Origin: an uncultured Lachnospiraceae bacterium
GTDB lineage: Bacteria > Bacillota > Clostridia > Lachnospirales > Lachnospiraceae
Direction: 5' to 3'
Length of the DNA: 48,873 nt
Assembly: GCA_947586255.1 (NCBI GenBank)
Contig: CANPXP010000019.1
Location: 1-48,873 of the forward strand
The notes beneath the pieces were generated by a model, which did not search any database, was not told where the DNA came from, and saw nothing but the letters and a program-made list of their open reading frames with translations. The position numbers were made by a program, and so were the translations under genes. Shown here one piece after another: positions 7,325-17,070 of the stretch; the first letter of the stretch is position 1, and every line of letters begins with the position of its first letter.

Positions 7325-8920
7325 CTACGCGTAATTGTCGGGCAGATCGTTTTCGATCAGAACGATCTTCTGCCGTTCGTCCGGAATCGCGTTCACCATC
7401 TGAAAGGCTTCCTGAATCGTATTCACCACAATCATGCGGCCCCCCGCAAAACCGGCCTCCTTCAGACCGTCCTGAATCGGCTTCGTCTGCTCCTTGCCGA
7501 CCAGCACGGCATAGTCGCACTTGTCGGCCGCATACGCGCCCACTTCCTTATTCTCGTCGTACTGTTTATCTCCCAGTTCCACCATACCCGGCGTCACCAG
7601 AATGCGCAGCTCCTTAAACATTGCCAGTGTATCCAGCGCCGCCTTAAAACCGCTCTTGTTGGAATTGTACGCGTCGTCTAACAGAATGCGGTTCCCCTGC
7701 CTGATCAGCTGTAACCTGTGCGGCACGCTCTCCAGCTGCTTCACCGGATGGCGCAGCTTCTCCATGGGAATCCCCAGCGTGTGCGCCACCGCGATCGCGC
7801 CCGCAATATTCTGTACGTTATGGCTGCCCACCAGACGGGTGTGAAATTCGTACTCGTCTCCCCTCTCATCCCGCATCTTAAAGGATGAGCCACTTGGCGA
7901 CACCGCGATATCATAAGCCCGGAACGTTATGTCGTCCCCCGCGATGCCATAGCTCACCACCCGCTCATCCATCCCGTGGGCGCGGATATACTCATTGTCA
8001 TAATTCAGAAAGACCTTTCCCTCCGCCGGAACGGCATCCGCCAGCTCAAACTTGGTGGCAATAATGTTCTCGATCGTGTGAAAACTCTGTAAGTGCTGCG
8101 GGCCGATGGAAGTGATAATGCCGTAATCGGGATGCACCAGGTCGCAGATCTCCCTGATGTCGCCCACCTCCCTGGCGCCCATCTCACAGACGAAGATTTC
8201 ATGATAGGGCCTGAGCTGTTCCCGAATCGTCCTGACAACGCCCAGCGTCGTATTGTAATTCCCCGGTGTGTGCAGCACATTGTACTGCGCCGAGAGCAGC
8301 GTACTCAGAAAATATTTGACGCTGGTCTTGCCGTAGCTGCCGGTCACGCCGATGATTTTCAGATTCGGCATCTCCCGCAGGATACGCGCCGCGTCATTGA
8401 TGTAATAGCGGTCGATTGCCCGCTCGACAGGACTGTTGAGCAGATTCACCAGAAGTATCAAATAGGGCTGCGCCAGAAACAGTATCAGCAGAATACACAT
8501 GCAGGCCTGCAGCCTGTGGGTTCCGAAAAACAACGACGCCAGGATCGCCGCGGCACAAATCAGCGCGGAAGTGACGAGCATTCTCTTCACCCGTTTGGTG
8601 TACACAAGCGGTTTTTTGGCCGGCTGCGCTTTGTTGACCAGTATAGTCATTACATTCATCAGACACGCGGCGATCATGCAGCCGGTATTGCCGATGAATA
8701 CCAGCGGCAGCGCAATCATTGCATAGAGACTCTTCCCCAGCAGTCTTCCGATATTGCCGTGAAGACGGAGCCACTCGCCATACTCCGTCGGCTTGTAGGA
8801 ATTCTCCTGAAACATGTGCACAATATATCGCTCATACCGCATGATTCCCACAATCAAAAGAAGAAACCATACCATCGCGAGAATCGCGTCAAACATATCC
8901 GTCATAAATAGTGTTCCCAT
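7325..8920 (-). CDS. murF: membrane-anchored MurF-type ligase
   Basis: UDP-N-acetylmuramoyl-tripeptide--D-alanyl-D-alanine ligase-like protein of about 531 residues. The first 175 or so residues form a membrane region with several hydrophobic segments and take the place of the usual UDP-binding N-terminal domain. The Mur central domain follows, with its P-loop IIGVTGSYGKTSVKYFLS, a GNYNTTLGV motif and EMGAREVGDI, then the C-terminal ligase domain (RILLDDAYNSN, LVTPGMVELG). The start is uncertain: ATG 8920 (AGGA 4 nt upstream), ATG 8905 or GTG 8938. It lies between the hydrolase gene (24 bp upstream) and ddl, so product and substrate fit. A role on a different Mur-like substrate cannot be excluded. 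Confidence 0.85.
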   Translation of the reverse strand: MGTLFMTDMFDAILAMVWFLLLIVGIMRYERYIVHMFQENSYKPTEYGEWLRLHGNIGRLLGKSLYAMIALPLVFIGNTGCMIAACLMNVMTILVNKAQPAKKPLVYTKRVKRMLVTSALICAAAILASLFFGTHRLQACMCILLILFLAQPYLILLVNLLNSPVERAIDRYYINDAARILREMPNLKIIGVTGSYGKTSVKYFLSTLLSAQYNVLHTPGNYNTTLGVVRTIREQLRPYHEIFVCEMGAREVGDIREICDLVHPDYGIITSIGPQHLQSFHTIENIIATKFELADAVPAEGKVFLNYDNEYIRAHGMDERVVSYGIAGDDITFRAYDIAVSPSGSSFKMRDERGDEYEFHTRLVGSHNVQNIAGAIAVAHTLGIPMEKLRHPVKQLESVPHRLQLIRQGNRILLDDAYNSNKSGFKAALDTLAMFKELRILVTPGMVELGDKQYDENKEVGAYAADKCDYAVLVGKEQTKPIQDGLKEAGFAGGRMIVVNTIQEAFQMVNAIPDERQKIVLIENDLPDNYA

Positions 8921-8944
8921 CCGATCCTGTTCTGTCACGCCGTT

Positions 8945-9712
8945 CTATGAGGCAAAAAAAGCCGTCAACGCGCCATGTACCTTCGGCGCCTGTTCCGCAT
9001 AGGAGAAATGACCCGCCCCTTCGCAGACAACCAGCCCCGCGTCGGGAATCAATTCTTCCATCCGCCTGCCGTCCGCAAGCGGTGTCGCCGTATCCTGATC
9101 TCCCCAGATGAGAAGCGTCGGACATTTCATCAGAGGAATTAACGGTTCCAGATCTTCGTTTACAACCTTCACCAGCGTCGCGCGCATCGTCGGCGTCGCG
9201 CTGTTGTAATCCGCGGATCCCCGTTTGCGGCGCATATTATCCACCGCGTCGGGATAGAGGAAACGCAATACTCTCGTGCTCATAAAAGCTCTGGCCGCCT
9301 TGTAGCATCTGAGGCTCACCCGCTGCCCGAGCGTTTTCTTCGGCAGAATACCCGCGCTGTCGATCAGCACCGCTCTCTCGATTGTAAAGGGAAGCTTCTC
9401 TCTGGCGTTCAGCTTAAACAGCACTCTGCCGCCGAAGGAGTGCACCACAACACTGAATCTGCGCAGTTCAAAGGACGCGATAAACTTGATGATAAAGTCC
9501 ACGTAATCGTCCACGCACCACGGCTCGGGCGGCTCGGGCGTCCTGCCGAACCCCGGCATATCCGGCGCGATCACTCTGTGATTCTGCGCAAGCACCTGAA
9601 TGATCCCCGCATACAGCGTAACATTCGCTCCCCAGCCATGCAAGAGCAGCACCGCGTCGCCCTCTCCCTCGTCTATATAGTTCACCGCTATCGAATCAAT
9701 CTTCTTAACCAC
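8945..9712 (-). CDS. alpha/beta hydrolase in the murF-ddl operon
   Basis: A 255-residue alpha/beta hydrolase. It shows an HGWGAN oxyanion motif, PGFGRTPEP, the nucleophile motif VVHSFGGRV, the acid strand LLIWGDQDTATP and the catalytic-His motif GAGHFSYAEQ. The GTG at 9712 is preferred: GGAGAG lies 4 nt upstream, and a well-placed promoter (9748-9776) puts the transcript start near 9741. A GTG at 9736 is the alternative. The substrate is unknown. Its place as first gene before murF and ddl suggests a cell-wall-related role, which is inference. Confidence 0.88.
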   Translation of the reverse strand: MVKKIDSIAVNYIDEGEGDAVLLLHGWGANVTLYAGIIQVLAQNHRVIAPDMPGFGRTPEPPEPWCVDDYVDFIIKFIASFELRRFSVVVHSFGGRVLFKLNAREKLPFTIERAVLIDSAGILPKKTLGQRVSLRCYKAARAFMSTRVLRFLYPDAVDNMRRKRGSADYNSATPTMRATLVKVVNEDLEPLIPLMKCPTLLIWGDQDTATPLADGRRMEELIPDAGLVVCEGAGHFSYAEQAPKVHGALTAFFAS

Positions 9713-9747
9713 GCTCTCTCCAACCGTCCCGCACACCGGACATTACT

Positions 9748-9776
9748 ATGATATACCTATGCCCCTGTTTTGGCAA
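9748..9776 (-). promoter_or_regulatory. sigma-A promoter of the hydrolase-murF-ddl operon
   Basis: On the minus strand TTGCCA, a 17-bp spacer and TATCAT. The start of transcription is expected near 9741, about 30 nt before the GTG at 9712. Confidence 0.6.
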
Positions 9777-9883
9777 TTATGTTTATGCCGTCCGCTGCGC
9801 AAAAAGTGCTCCGCGCAAATTCCTGTGCAAAAAATCCCACATATGAAGAAAGTGTACCCTATTTTGTGAAAATATGCAACGAA

Positions 9884-9985
9884 TTACATCTCCACATAAT
9901 CCTCGTAATCCTCCTCGCTCGCGAACAGCATGTACTCTCCGTCCACATATCCCATATAACCGCTGTCTACCGCATAACCTTTCAT
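9884..9985 (-). CDS. 33-residue acidic, tyrosine-rich small protein
   Basis: A short gene with a textbook ribosome binding site (GGAGATAAGG, 2-7 nt before the ATG at 9985). It encodes 33 residues with five Tyr pairs or singles and many acidic residues; the middle reads SGYMGYVDGEYMLFASEEDY and the end EDYVEM. No signal peptide or membrane segment is visible. It stands alone between the cysteine desulfurase terminator and the hydrolase promoter. I recognise no family. Codon use and the ribosome binding site argue that it is translated. Confidence 0.65.
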   Translation of the reverse strand: MKGYAVDSGYMGYVDGEYMLFASEEDYEDYVEM

Positions 9986-10037
9986 ATCCTTATCTCCTTC
10001 CCGAATCTTGATCGAACTCTTGTTCTGGTATAAGGAT

Positions 10038-10070
10038 ATAAAAAATAGAGTCCTATATTCCGGACTCTAT
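10038..10070 (-). terminator. rho-independent terminator overlapping the cysteine desulfurase stop
   Basis: On the minus strand ATAGAGTCC and GGACTCTAT form a perfect 9-bp stem with a short loop, followed by TTTTTATA. The 5' arm includes the stop codon of the cysteine desulfurase gene. It ends the spoVG-side cluster pth-mfd-desulfurase. Confidence 0.85.
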
Positions 10071-11209
10071 ATCCTGGTGTCACGGATTTTTTTGACAATA
10101 CGTGCAAGCGTCTCCGCCACGATATCCATTTCCTCCATCGTATTTTCCTCCCCGATCGTCAGCCGCAGAGAGCCGCGCGCCATCTCCGGCGTCAGGCCGA
10201 TGGCCCGCAGCACATGGGAGGGATCCAGCGAACCGGAAGTGCAGGCCGAGCCGCTGGAGGCGCAGATTCCCTCCATGTCCAGCATGATCAGCACCGTCTC
10301 CCCCTCGACCGCCGCGAAACTGACATTGACGTTCCCCGGAAGCCGTTTCCCGGCATGTCCGTTCAGCTGCGCCCCCGGGATCTCCCGCAGGATTCTCCCA
10401 ATGAGATGATCGCGCAGCGAAATCTCCCTTTCTGCCTTCTCCTCCATCAAGCGGTGCGCACGTCTCGCCGCTGTCTCCATGCCGACGATACCCGCAATAT
10501 TCTCGGTTCCCGCGCGTCTGCCCCGCTCCTGCTGCCCGCCGTGCAGGAAGGAGCGAAGCCTGGTCTTCTGCCCGATATAGAGGAAACCGACGCCCTTGGG
10601 ACCATTGAATTTGTGCGCACTGGCGGAAAGCATGTCCAGGCGACACCCTGCCGCGTCGATCGGAAGCTGCCCGTACGCCTGCACAGCGTCGGTGTGAAAC
10701 AGGATGCCGTGTTCGGCGGCAATCTCCCCGATTTCCCTGATCGGCTGAATCGTGCCGATCTCGTTGTTGGCATACATGATCGAGATCAGGATCGTGTCGG
10801 GACGTATCGCCCGCTTCAGCTGTTCCGGATCGATCATCCCATCGGCATCCACGTTCAGATAGGTGACCTCGGCCCCTCTCTGCTCCAGGTATTCGCATGT
10901 GCGCAGAACCGCGTGATGCTCAATCCCGGAAGTGATGATATGACGGCCCCTGTCCCGGCAGGCCTCGTAAGCCGCCTTGAGCGCCCAGTTGTCGGACTCC
11001 GTGCCGCCCGAGGTAAAGTAAATCTCGCCGGGCTGCACCCCGAGTGTCTCCGCAATCGTCTCCCGCGCCCGCATGAGCGCCCGCTTGCTCTCGCCTCCCA
11101 GTCTGTAGATTCCTCCCGCATTTCCGTAATATTCCGTGAAATACGGCAGCATGGCCTCCACAACCTCCGGTGCCGTTCTCGTCGTGGCCGCGTTATCCAG
11201 GTAAATCAT
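10067..11209 (-). CDS. cysteine desulfurase (NifS/IscS family)
   Basis: PLP enzyme of 380 residues that takes sulfur from L-cysteine for Fe-S clusters or tRNA thiolation. Residues seen: GGTESDNWA near 68-76, His99 in EHHA, the PLP lysine Lys200 in SASAHKFNGPKG and the persulfide cysteine Cys323 in SSGSACTSGS. The start ATG at 11209 overlaps the mfd stop (ATGA) and has GAGGAG 8 nt upstream inside mfd, so translation is probably coupled. In many clostridia this gene is followed by thiI; here a terminator follows instead. The symbol is left open because nifS, iscS and sufS-type roles cannot be separated here. Confidence 0.93.
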   Translation of the reverse strand: MIYLDNAATTRTAPEVVEAMLPYFTEYYGNAGGIYRLGGESKRALMRARETIAETLGVQPGEIYFTSGGTESDNWALKAAYEACRDRGRHIITSGIEHHAVLRTCEYLEQRGAEVTYLNVDADGMIDPEQLKRAIRPDTILISIMYANNEIGTIQPIREIGEIAAEHGILFHTDAVQAYGQLPIDAAGCRLDMLSASAHKFNGPKGVGFLYIGQKTRLRSFLHGGQQERGRRAGTENIAGIVGMETAARRAHRLMEEKAEREISLRDHLIGRILREIPGAQLNGHAGKRLPGNVNVSFAAVEGETVLIMLDMEGICASSGSACTSGSLDPSHVLRAIGLTPEMARGSLRLTIGEENTMEEMDIVAETLARIVKKIRDTRI

Positions 11210-14200
11210 ATCCGCGTCTCCTCTTTTTGATCCAAAAGCAGCTCTTCCATATCCCGCAACACCGCCTCTGCAGCCGCCAACAGCGTTTCCTCGTCCTTCT
11301 CGATCACACCGCACTTTTTGTAGCGCAGCCGAAATTCCGGCGTCCCCTTCGGATCAAACCTCAGCTTACCCGCATACAGCTGCAGCAGCTGCGGTATGTT
11401 TTCCACCCTGACCGGGGCGTCCGGGCGCATCACCAGCTGGATCGCCTCATTCTTACCCTTTATTTCAGACATGTACAGCCTGTGCGCGCGCGCGCGAATC
11501 ATCGCAATCCGCAGCAGATTCTCCGCGGATCTGGGAATTTCGCCGAAGCGATCCAGTAACTCCTCCCGCATGTCCTCGCACTCTCTCTCGTTCTCGATCC
11601 CCGCAATGCGCTTATAAATATCGAGCTTCTGCACCTCATTGACGATATACGCGGGCGGAATATAGGCGTCCGCATCCAGATCAACGCTCGTGTTGAAATC
11701 TTCTATTGTGGAGATGCCTCTTCGGTTTTTGACCGCCTCATTCAGCATCTTGCAGTACAGATCGTAGCCCACCGCCTGCATGTGGCCGTGCTGCCGCGCC
11801 CCCAGGAGGTTGCCCGCGCCCCGTATCTCAAGATCCCTCATGGCAATCTTGAAACCGCTGCCCAGATCCGTAAATTCCCTGATCGCCTCCAGCCGCTTCT
11901 CCGCCACTTCCTTGAGCATCTTGTCCCTTCTGTACATCAGGAAGGCGTACGCCGTGCGGTTGGAGCGTCCCACACGCCCTCTGAGCTGGTACAGCTGCGC
12001 CAGACCCATCTGGTCCGAATCGTGTATAATCATGGTATTCACATTGGAGATATCCAGTCCTGTCTCGATAATCGTCGTGGACACCAGCACATCGATCTCT
12101 CTGTCGATAAAATCATACATGATGCGCTCCAGCTCGGCCTCTTTCATCTGTCCGTGGGCAAAAGCCACATTGGCCTCCGGAACGAGCTTTTGGATCGAGG
12201 CGGTGACATCCGCAATATTGTTGACCCGGTTATAGACGTAATACACCTGCCCCTGTCTGGACAGTTCCCGGACGATCGCCTCCCGCACCAGCTCCTCATT
12301 GTACTCACAGACAAAAGTCTGGATTGGCAGTCTGTCCTCGGGCGCCTCCTCCAGCACACTCATGTCGCGGATACCGACCAGACTCATGTGCAGCGTCCGG
12401 GGGATCGGCGTCGCCGTCAGCGTGAGAACGTCCACGGTCTCTTTCATCTTCTTAATCTTTTCCTTATGCGCCACGCCGAAACGCTGCTCCTCATCGACGA
12501 TCAGAAGCCCCAGATCCTTGTACTGCACATCCGCAGACAGCACGCGGTGGGTGCCGATCACAATATCAACTGCACCTTTTCGGATATCCGCCACGGTCTT
12601 TTTCTGCTCGGCCGCCGTGCGGAATCTGGACAGCAGCTCCACGCGCACGGGGAAGTCCTTCATTCTCTGTATAAAAGTATTATAGTGCTGCTGCGCCAAG
12701 ATGGTAGTCGGCACGAGATAGACGACCTGCTTTCCCTCCTGCACCGCCTTAAACGCCGCCCGGAGCGCCACCTCCGTCTTGCCGTATCCCACGTCGCCGC
12801 AGATCAGGCGGTCCATGATCCTGTCGCTCTCCATATCCGCCTTCGTGGCGGCGATGGCATTCAGCTGATCCTCCGTCTCCTCGAAGGGAAACATCTCCTC
12901 AAATTCCTTCTGCCAGACCGTATCCGCACCATACCGATATCCCCGGCTCTGCTGTCTGACCGCATAGAGTTCCACCAGATCCTGCGCCACCTCGTCCACC
13001 GCGGCGCGCACTCTGGACTTCGTCTTGTTCCATTCCTGCGATCCGAGCTTGTTGAGCTTCGGCTTGCTGCCGGAATCCGCCGAGGCATACTTCTGTATCA
13101 CATCTAATCCCGTGGCGAGCACATAGAGGATTCCGCCGTCCCGATAGGAAATCTTGATATAATCCTTTACGATCTTATCGACCTCCACTTTCTCAATGCC
13201 CTGATAGATACCGAGTCCATGGCTCTCATGCACCACGTAGTCCCCCACGTGCAGATCGTTGAAGTCACTGATTTTCTGCCCCTGATAGATTTTTTTCTTC
13301 TTCTTTTTCTTCTTCTCCGCCCCGAAGATATCGCTCTCCGATATGACCAGAAACTTAATCAACGGATATTCGAAGCCTTTGAGCACCCTGCCGTAACAGG
13401 TCATCACTTCGCGCGGCTGCACCTCGCGCATCGGATCCTCGCTGTAAAAAGCGCTGATCTCCTGGTCCCGCAGATCCTCCGCCAACCTCTTTGCACGCGT
13501 TCTCGACCCCGACAGCAGCAGTATGCGGTAGCCCCTTTTCCGATAGTTCTGCAGATCCTTTACCAGAGCGTCAAAGCTGTTGTTGTATGAGGACAGGCCT
13601 CTGGCCTGCATGTCAAATTTGGCCTCCGGCTTGAAAAGCGGATTCCTGCCCTCCATCATGGAGAGCGAAACTACTCTGCCGCGCGCGATCCCCGCGGCGG
13701 TTTCCTCGGCGCTGTACAGGACGTCCATCTGCCCGGGCAGGATATAGCCCTTCTCCACACGCTGCGTCATACTCTCGCGGAATTCCAGTTCCACCGCCGA
13801 CGCATGTTCCTTCACGCGCAGCGGCTCCTCGATGAAAACACAGCGCTTATCCCTGTCAAAGCTGTCCAGAAAAGAGGAAAGATCAGGGCAGAAATAGCGC
13901 AGGAAGCTGTCCAGATTTACGGCGTTTCGCGACAGCCCCAGCTCCAGCAGCTGCTCGGCGAGCTCCCGCACCTGCGTCTCAATGCGGTGCGCCTCCTCCG
14001 GTTTCCCGCCTTTGCGAAGCGCGGCGGCGTGGGTCTTGCACTCCGCCTTGATTCTGCCGATTCCCGCACGCAGATCCTCCTTCGACAGAATAAGTTCCGT
14101 CGCGGGATAAACCGAGATAGACTCCAGTTTCTCGATCGACCGCTGGCTCAGGATATCAAAGCTCCGTATGGACTCCACATCCTCGCCCCACAATTCTATT

Positions 14201-14769
14201 CTATAAGGATTTTCCTCCGTCAGATCAAAGATATCCACAATGCCGCCGCGAATGCTGAACTGTCCCGGCGCTTCCACCTGATAATTCTTCTCGTATCCCA
14301 GTTCCACAAGCCGTGACGCCAACTCGCTCTCTTCGATGCGGCTTTTCGTGTCTATGTGGATCACCTGCGCTTTCCAGGCATCCATCGGCGCCTGCGGCGC
14401 CATCAGCGCGTCATAGGTTGTAATCACCGTGACCGGCCTGTCCTCCGCCAGTCTCCGCAGGCATTTGATCCTCTCTGCCGTCAGCTGGTTGCCGTGAATA
14501 TCCGCCTGAAAGAAAATCAAATCTTTGGCCGGATACAGCATGACGCTTCTGTCATAAAACTTGTAATCCTCATACAGTTCTTTGGCCCGCAGATCGCTGA
14601 ACGTCACGATAATCCTGTATCGGAACGCTTCTCCCAAGCCGTAGATCACATGAAGCTTCTGGGAATCCACACAGCCGCTGAGCGCCACCGAAACAGGATT
14701 CTTCGCCAGCATCTTCTTTACTTCCTCATAAGCTCCCAATTCCTCCAGGGGAGCAAGCAATGCCCTCAC
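11206..14769 (-). CDS. mfd: transcription-repair coupling factor
   Basis: A 1187-residue ATP-dependent translocase that removes stalled RNA polymerase and recruits UvrA. In order it shows the UvrB-like N-terminal module, the RNA-polymerase-interaction domain (HVGDYVVHESHGLGIYQGI), the RecG-like motor with Walker A (CGDVGYGKTEVALRAA) and DEEQ box (LLIVDEEQRFGV), QLRGRVGRS of motif VI, and the C-terminal autoinhibitory domain. A run of eight lysines precedes the RNA-polymerase-interaction domain. The start is a GTG at 14769 that overlaps the pth stop. Length is normal for the family. Confidence 0.97.
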   Translation of the reverse strand: MRALLAPLEELGAYEEVKKMLAKNPVSVALSGCVDSQKLHVIYGLGEAFRYRIIVTFSDLRAKELYEDYKFYDRSVMLYPAKDLIFFQADIHGNQLTAERIKCLRRLAEDRPVTVITTYDALMAPQAPMDAWKAQVIHIDTKSRIEESELASRLVELGYEKNYQVEAPGQFSIRGGIVDIFDLTEENPYRIELWGEDVESIRSFDILSQRSIEKLESISVYPATELILSKEDLRAGIGRIKAECKTHAAALRKGGKPEEAHRIETQVRELAEQLLELGLSRNAVNLDSFLRYFCPDLSSFLDSFDRDKRCVFIEEPLRVKEHASAVELEFRESMTQRVEKGYILPGQMDVLYSAEETAAGIARGRVVSLSMMEGRNPLFKPEAKFDMQARGLSSYNNSFDALVKDLQNYRKRGYRILLLSGSRTRAKRLAEDLRDQEISAFYSEDPMREVQPREVMTCYGRVLKGFEYPLIKFLVISESDIFGAEKKKKKKKKIYQGQKISDFNDLHVGDYVVHESHGLGIYQGIEKVEVDKIVKDYIKISYRDGGILYVLATGLDVIQKYASADSGSKPKLNKLGSQEWNKTKSRVRAAVDEVAQDLVELYAVRQQSRGYRYGADTVWQKEFEEMFPFEETEDQLNAIAATKADMESDRIMDRLICGDVGYGKTEVALRAAFKAVQEGKQVVYLVPTTILAQQHYNTFIQRMKDFPVRVELLSRFRTAAEQKKTVADIRKGAVDIVIGTHRVLSADVQYKDLGLLIVDEEQRFGVAHKEKIKKMKETVDVLTLTATPIPRTLHMSLVGIRDMSVLEEAPEDRLPIQTFVCEYNEELVREAIVRELSRQGQVYYVYNRVNNIADVTASIQKLVPEANVAFAHGQMKEAELERIMYDFIDREIDVLVSTTIIETGLDISNVNTMIIHDSDQMGLAQLYQLRGRVGRSNRTAYAFLMYRRDKMLKEVAEKRLEAIREFTDLGSGFKIAMRDLEIRGAGNLLGARQHGHMQAVGYDLYCKMLNEAVKNRRGISTIEDFNTSVDLDADAYIPPAYIVNEVQKLDIYKRIAGIENERECEDMREELLDRFGEIPRSAENLLRIAMIRARAHRLYMSEIKGKNEAIQLVMRPDAPVRVENIPQLLQLYAGKLRFDPKGTPEFRLRYKKCGVIEKDEETLLAAAEAVLRDMEELLLDQKEETRI

Positions 14770-15347
14770 ATCAAACCTCCGCGCTTCTGATTAAAACAGT
14801 TCATCGCCGCGTCCGCGCCCTCGGCAATCATCATCTCCACCGCCTCGGCCGCACGGCCGGCGCTCTCATCCATGATTTTTCTCTCCTCCGCCGGGAAATG
14901 CCCCAGCACATAGTCCACCAGATCATATCCGTCCGGCTTCCCGCCGACGCCCATGCGCACGCGCTGGAATTCGTCGTGGCCCAGGTGGAGGATAATATTT
15001 TTGAGCCCGTTGTGCCCGCCGGCGCTCCCTTTTTTGCGGATGCGGATCTGCCCCACATCCAGACTGATATCGTCCGATATCACGATCAGTTCGCTCTTTT
15101 CATCCGCCTTATAAAAGTCTATGACTTCCCGGACGCTCTCACCACTCAGATTCATATAGGTCTGCGGCTTGACCAGAACGGCCTTCTGTCCGCCCACGAT
15201 TCCCCTGCCGATCAGCGCCTTGTGTTTCCGCTCATTGACCGCGATGTGATTTCTGCCGGCGATCACGTCGATCACATCAAAACCGATATTGTGTCTTGTA
15301 TTCTGATATTTCCCGTCCGGATTTCCCAGACCGACTATGATATACAT
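14766..15347 (-). CDS. pth: peptidyl-tRNA hydrolase
   Basis: A 193-residue enzyme that frees tRNA from stalled peptidyl-tRNA. It has the family start YIIVGLGNPDGKYQNTRHNI with the catalytic His, then VKPQTYMNLSGESV, and the GSAGGHNGLKNI segment. The stop overlaps the GTG start of mfd by 4 nt, the common pth-mfd arrangement of Firmicutes. The ATG is at 15347. Confidence 0.97.
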   Translation of the reverse strand: MYIIVGLGNPDGKYQNTRHNIGFDVIDVIAGRNHIAVNERKHKALIGRGIVGGQKAVLVKPQTYMNLSGESVREVIDFYKADEKSELIVISDDISLDVGQIRIRKKGSAGGHNGLKNIILHLGHDEFQRVRMGVGGKPDGYDLVDYVLGHFPAEERKIMDESAGRAAEAVEMMIAEGADAAMNCFNQKRGGLM

Positions 15348-15451
15348 GGTTCGTCCTCTTGCCCTTACAGTGTTTCCCGCGCGGAGCTGCCCGCTGTGAT
15401 TTTCATTCTATCAATATTTCTCTATTTTCTCAAGAAATAATTCTACGCAGG

Positions 15452-15478
15452 AAAAAGGACGCCCCGCAGGCGCCCCTT
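15452..15478 (-). terminator. terminator after spoVG
   Basis: On the minus strand a GC-rich hairpin (AAGGGGCGCC and GGCGTCC, one bulged G, one G-T pair) is followed by TTTTTCC. It lies 22 nt past the spoVG stop and before the pth leader. Confidence 0.65.
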
Positions 15479-15499
15479 TTCCTTCCACACTATGCATTG

Positions 15500-15772
15500 C
15501 TACTCATCATCAGGTTCTAACAAAGCCTTCTCATAACTCTCCAGAATAATTCTCTGGATCTTGTCACGAGTCTCTGAATTGATCGGATGAGCAATATCCC
15601 GATACTCACCGTCATTCGCCTTCTTACTGGGCATTGCAATGAAAAGACCCTTTTCACCCTCAATCACTTTAATGTCATGTACTACGAATTCATCGTCCAG
15701 AGTAATTGAGACGATTGCTTTCATTTTGCTGTCTTGAGTCATTTTGCGCACGCGGACATCAGTAATTCTCAT
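15500..15772 (-). CDS. spoVG: SpoVG regulator
   Basis: A 90-residue nucleic-acid-binding regulator linked to sporulation septation and gene regulation in Firmicutes. The family start ITDVRVRK and the block [20 protein letters not shown] are present. It begins at ATG 15772 after AAGGAGG at 8 nt. It is monocistronic. The leader holds an imperfect inverted repeat (15799-15817). A sigma-H promoter as in Bacillus could not be recognised with confidence. Confidence 0.96.
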   Translation of the reverse strand: MRITDVRVRKMTQDSKMKAIVSITLDDEFVVHDIKVIEGEKGLFIAMPSKKANDGEYRDIAHPINSETRDKIQRIILESYEKALLEPDDE

Positions 15773-15951
15773 GAGCTCAGCCTCCTTATTATATGATACC
15801 GGACAGGAACCTGCCGGTTTTCACAAGCTTTTCCACACAAGTCATACTCATCAAGCCACGTAGCTTGTAATAAACATTTAGTTAGTCAATAACCCCATGC
15901 CTCTTACACAATACTTGGTATCGATAATAGCAACCGCCCTCCATCATAAGA

Positions 15952-17070
15952 TTAAATCACATATCTGTCATTATGCTCCACTACAATCTCGATCCCGTTC
16001 TCTCCCTTATGGTAGGAGTTCGCCCGTATCGTTCCCCTGCTCTCCACGATACAGTTCTCAATATGTGTATTATCCCCAATATACACATCGTTCAGAATGA
16101 TGGAATTCTTAATGTAGCAGTTGTTACCGATGTAGGTTTTCTTAAAGATTACGGAATCCTCCACCTTGCCGTTCACGATACAGCCGCTGGAGATCAGGCT
16201 GTTCTTGATGCTCGCTCCCGTATTGTACTTTGCGGGCGGCAGATCGTCTACCTTGGAGTAAATGTCGGGGTACTGCCGGAAGAAATAATTTCTGATCTCC
16301 GGCTGCAGGAAATCCATGTTAGTCTTATAGTAATCCTCCACCGTAGCGATATTGCTCCAGTAATCCTTAATCTTATATCCATAGATACGTTTCATATTCT
16401 TGTAACGGATCAGGATATCCTTGACAAAATCATATCTGTCCTCCTCCGCGCACTTCTCGATCATCTCGATCAGCTGACGTCTCCTGACTACATAGATACC
16501 GCAGGAAATCGTGTTGGAATTAGCCACGATGGGCTTCTCCTCAAACTCCTCGATACGGCACTCCTCATTCATCTTGATCGTACCGAATCTGTCCACGTTG
16601 ACGTCGGGCGCCATATCCTTGCAGACCACCGTGATATCCGCCTTCTTCTCGATGTGGTACTCCAGAACCTCATTGTAATCCATCTTGTATACGCAGTCGC
16701 CGGAGGAGATCACCACATACGGCTCATGGCTGTTCTTCAGGAACGCAAGGTTCTGTGCGATGGCGTCCGCCGTACCGCGGTACCACACGCTGCTCTCCGC
16801 CGTCACCGCCGGTGTGAACACGAACAGACCGCCCTGCTTACGTCCGAAATCCCACCACTTGGAGGAACTCAGGTGCTCATTCAGGCTGCCCGCATTGTAC
16901 TGCGTGAACACCGCCACCTTATTGATACGCGAATTAGACATGTTGCTCAGCGCGAAATCGATGCTTCGATAGCTGCCTGCAATGGGCATCGCGCACACCG
17001 CTCTCTTCTGCGTGAGCTCCTTGATTCTATGATTATTACCACCCGCTAAGACAATCCCAATCGCTCTCAC
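15952..17070 (-). CDS. glgD: glucose-1-phosphate adenylyltransferase, GlgD subunit
   Basis: A 372-residue GlgD-type subunit that pairs with GlgC to make ADP-glucose for glycogen. It keeps the nucleotidyltransferase fold ([29 protein letters not shown]) and a left-handed beta-helix C-terminus ([20 protein letters not shown]). The N-terminal AGG motif is degenerate (AGGNNHR in place of AGGQGSR), as is typical of GlgD, which is mainly regulatory. The start is GTG 17070 and overlaps the glgC stop by 4 nt, implying coupled translation. Confidence 0.95.
   Translation of the reverse strand: MRAIGIVLAGGNNHRIKELTQKRAVCAMPIAGSYRSIDFALSNMSNSRINKVAVFTQYNAGSLNEHLSSSKWWDFGRKQGGLFVFTPAVTAESSVWYRGTADAIAQNLAFLKNSHEPYVVISSGDCVYKMDYNEVLEYHIEKKADITVVCKDMAPDVNVDRFGTIKMNEECRIEEFEEKPIVANSNTISCGIYVVRRRQLIEMIEKCAEEDRYDFVKDILIRYKNMKRIYGYKIKDYWSNIATVEDYYKTNMDFLQPEIRNYFFRQYPDIYSKVDDLPPAKYNTGASIKNSLISSGCIVNGKVEDSVIFKKTYIGNNCYIKNSIILNDVYIGDNTHIENCIVESRGTIRANSYHKGENGIEIVVEHNDRYVI

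Noticed and set aside
13290..13320. Run of lysine codons in mfd as a possible frameshift site
   Set aside because: The frame continues correctly into the RNA-polymerase-interaction domain, and a basic run here is normal in clostridial Mfd.
15782..15797. TATAAT-like sequence just before spoVG as a promoter
   Set aside because: It lies directly against the ribosome binding site and would give almost no leader; no -35 element fits.
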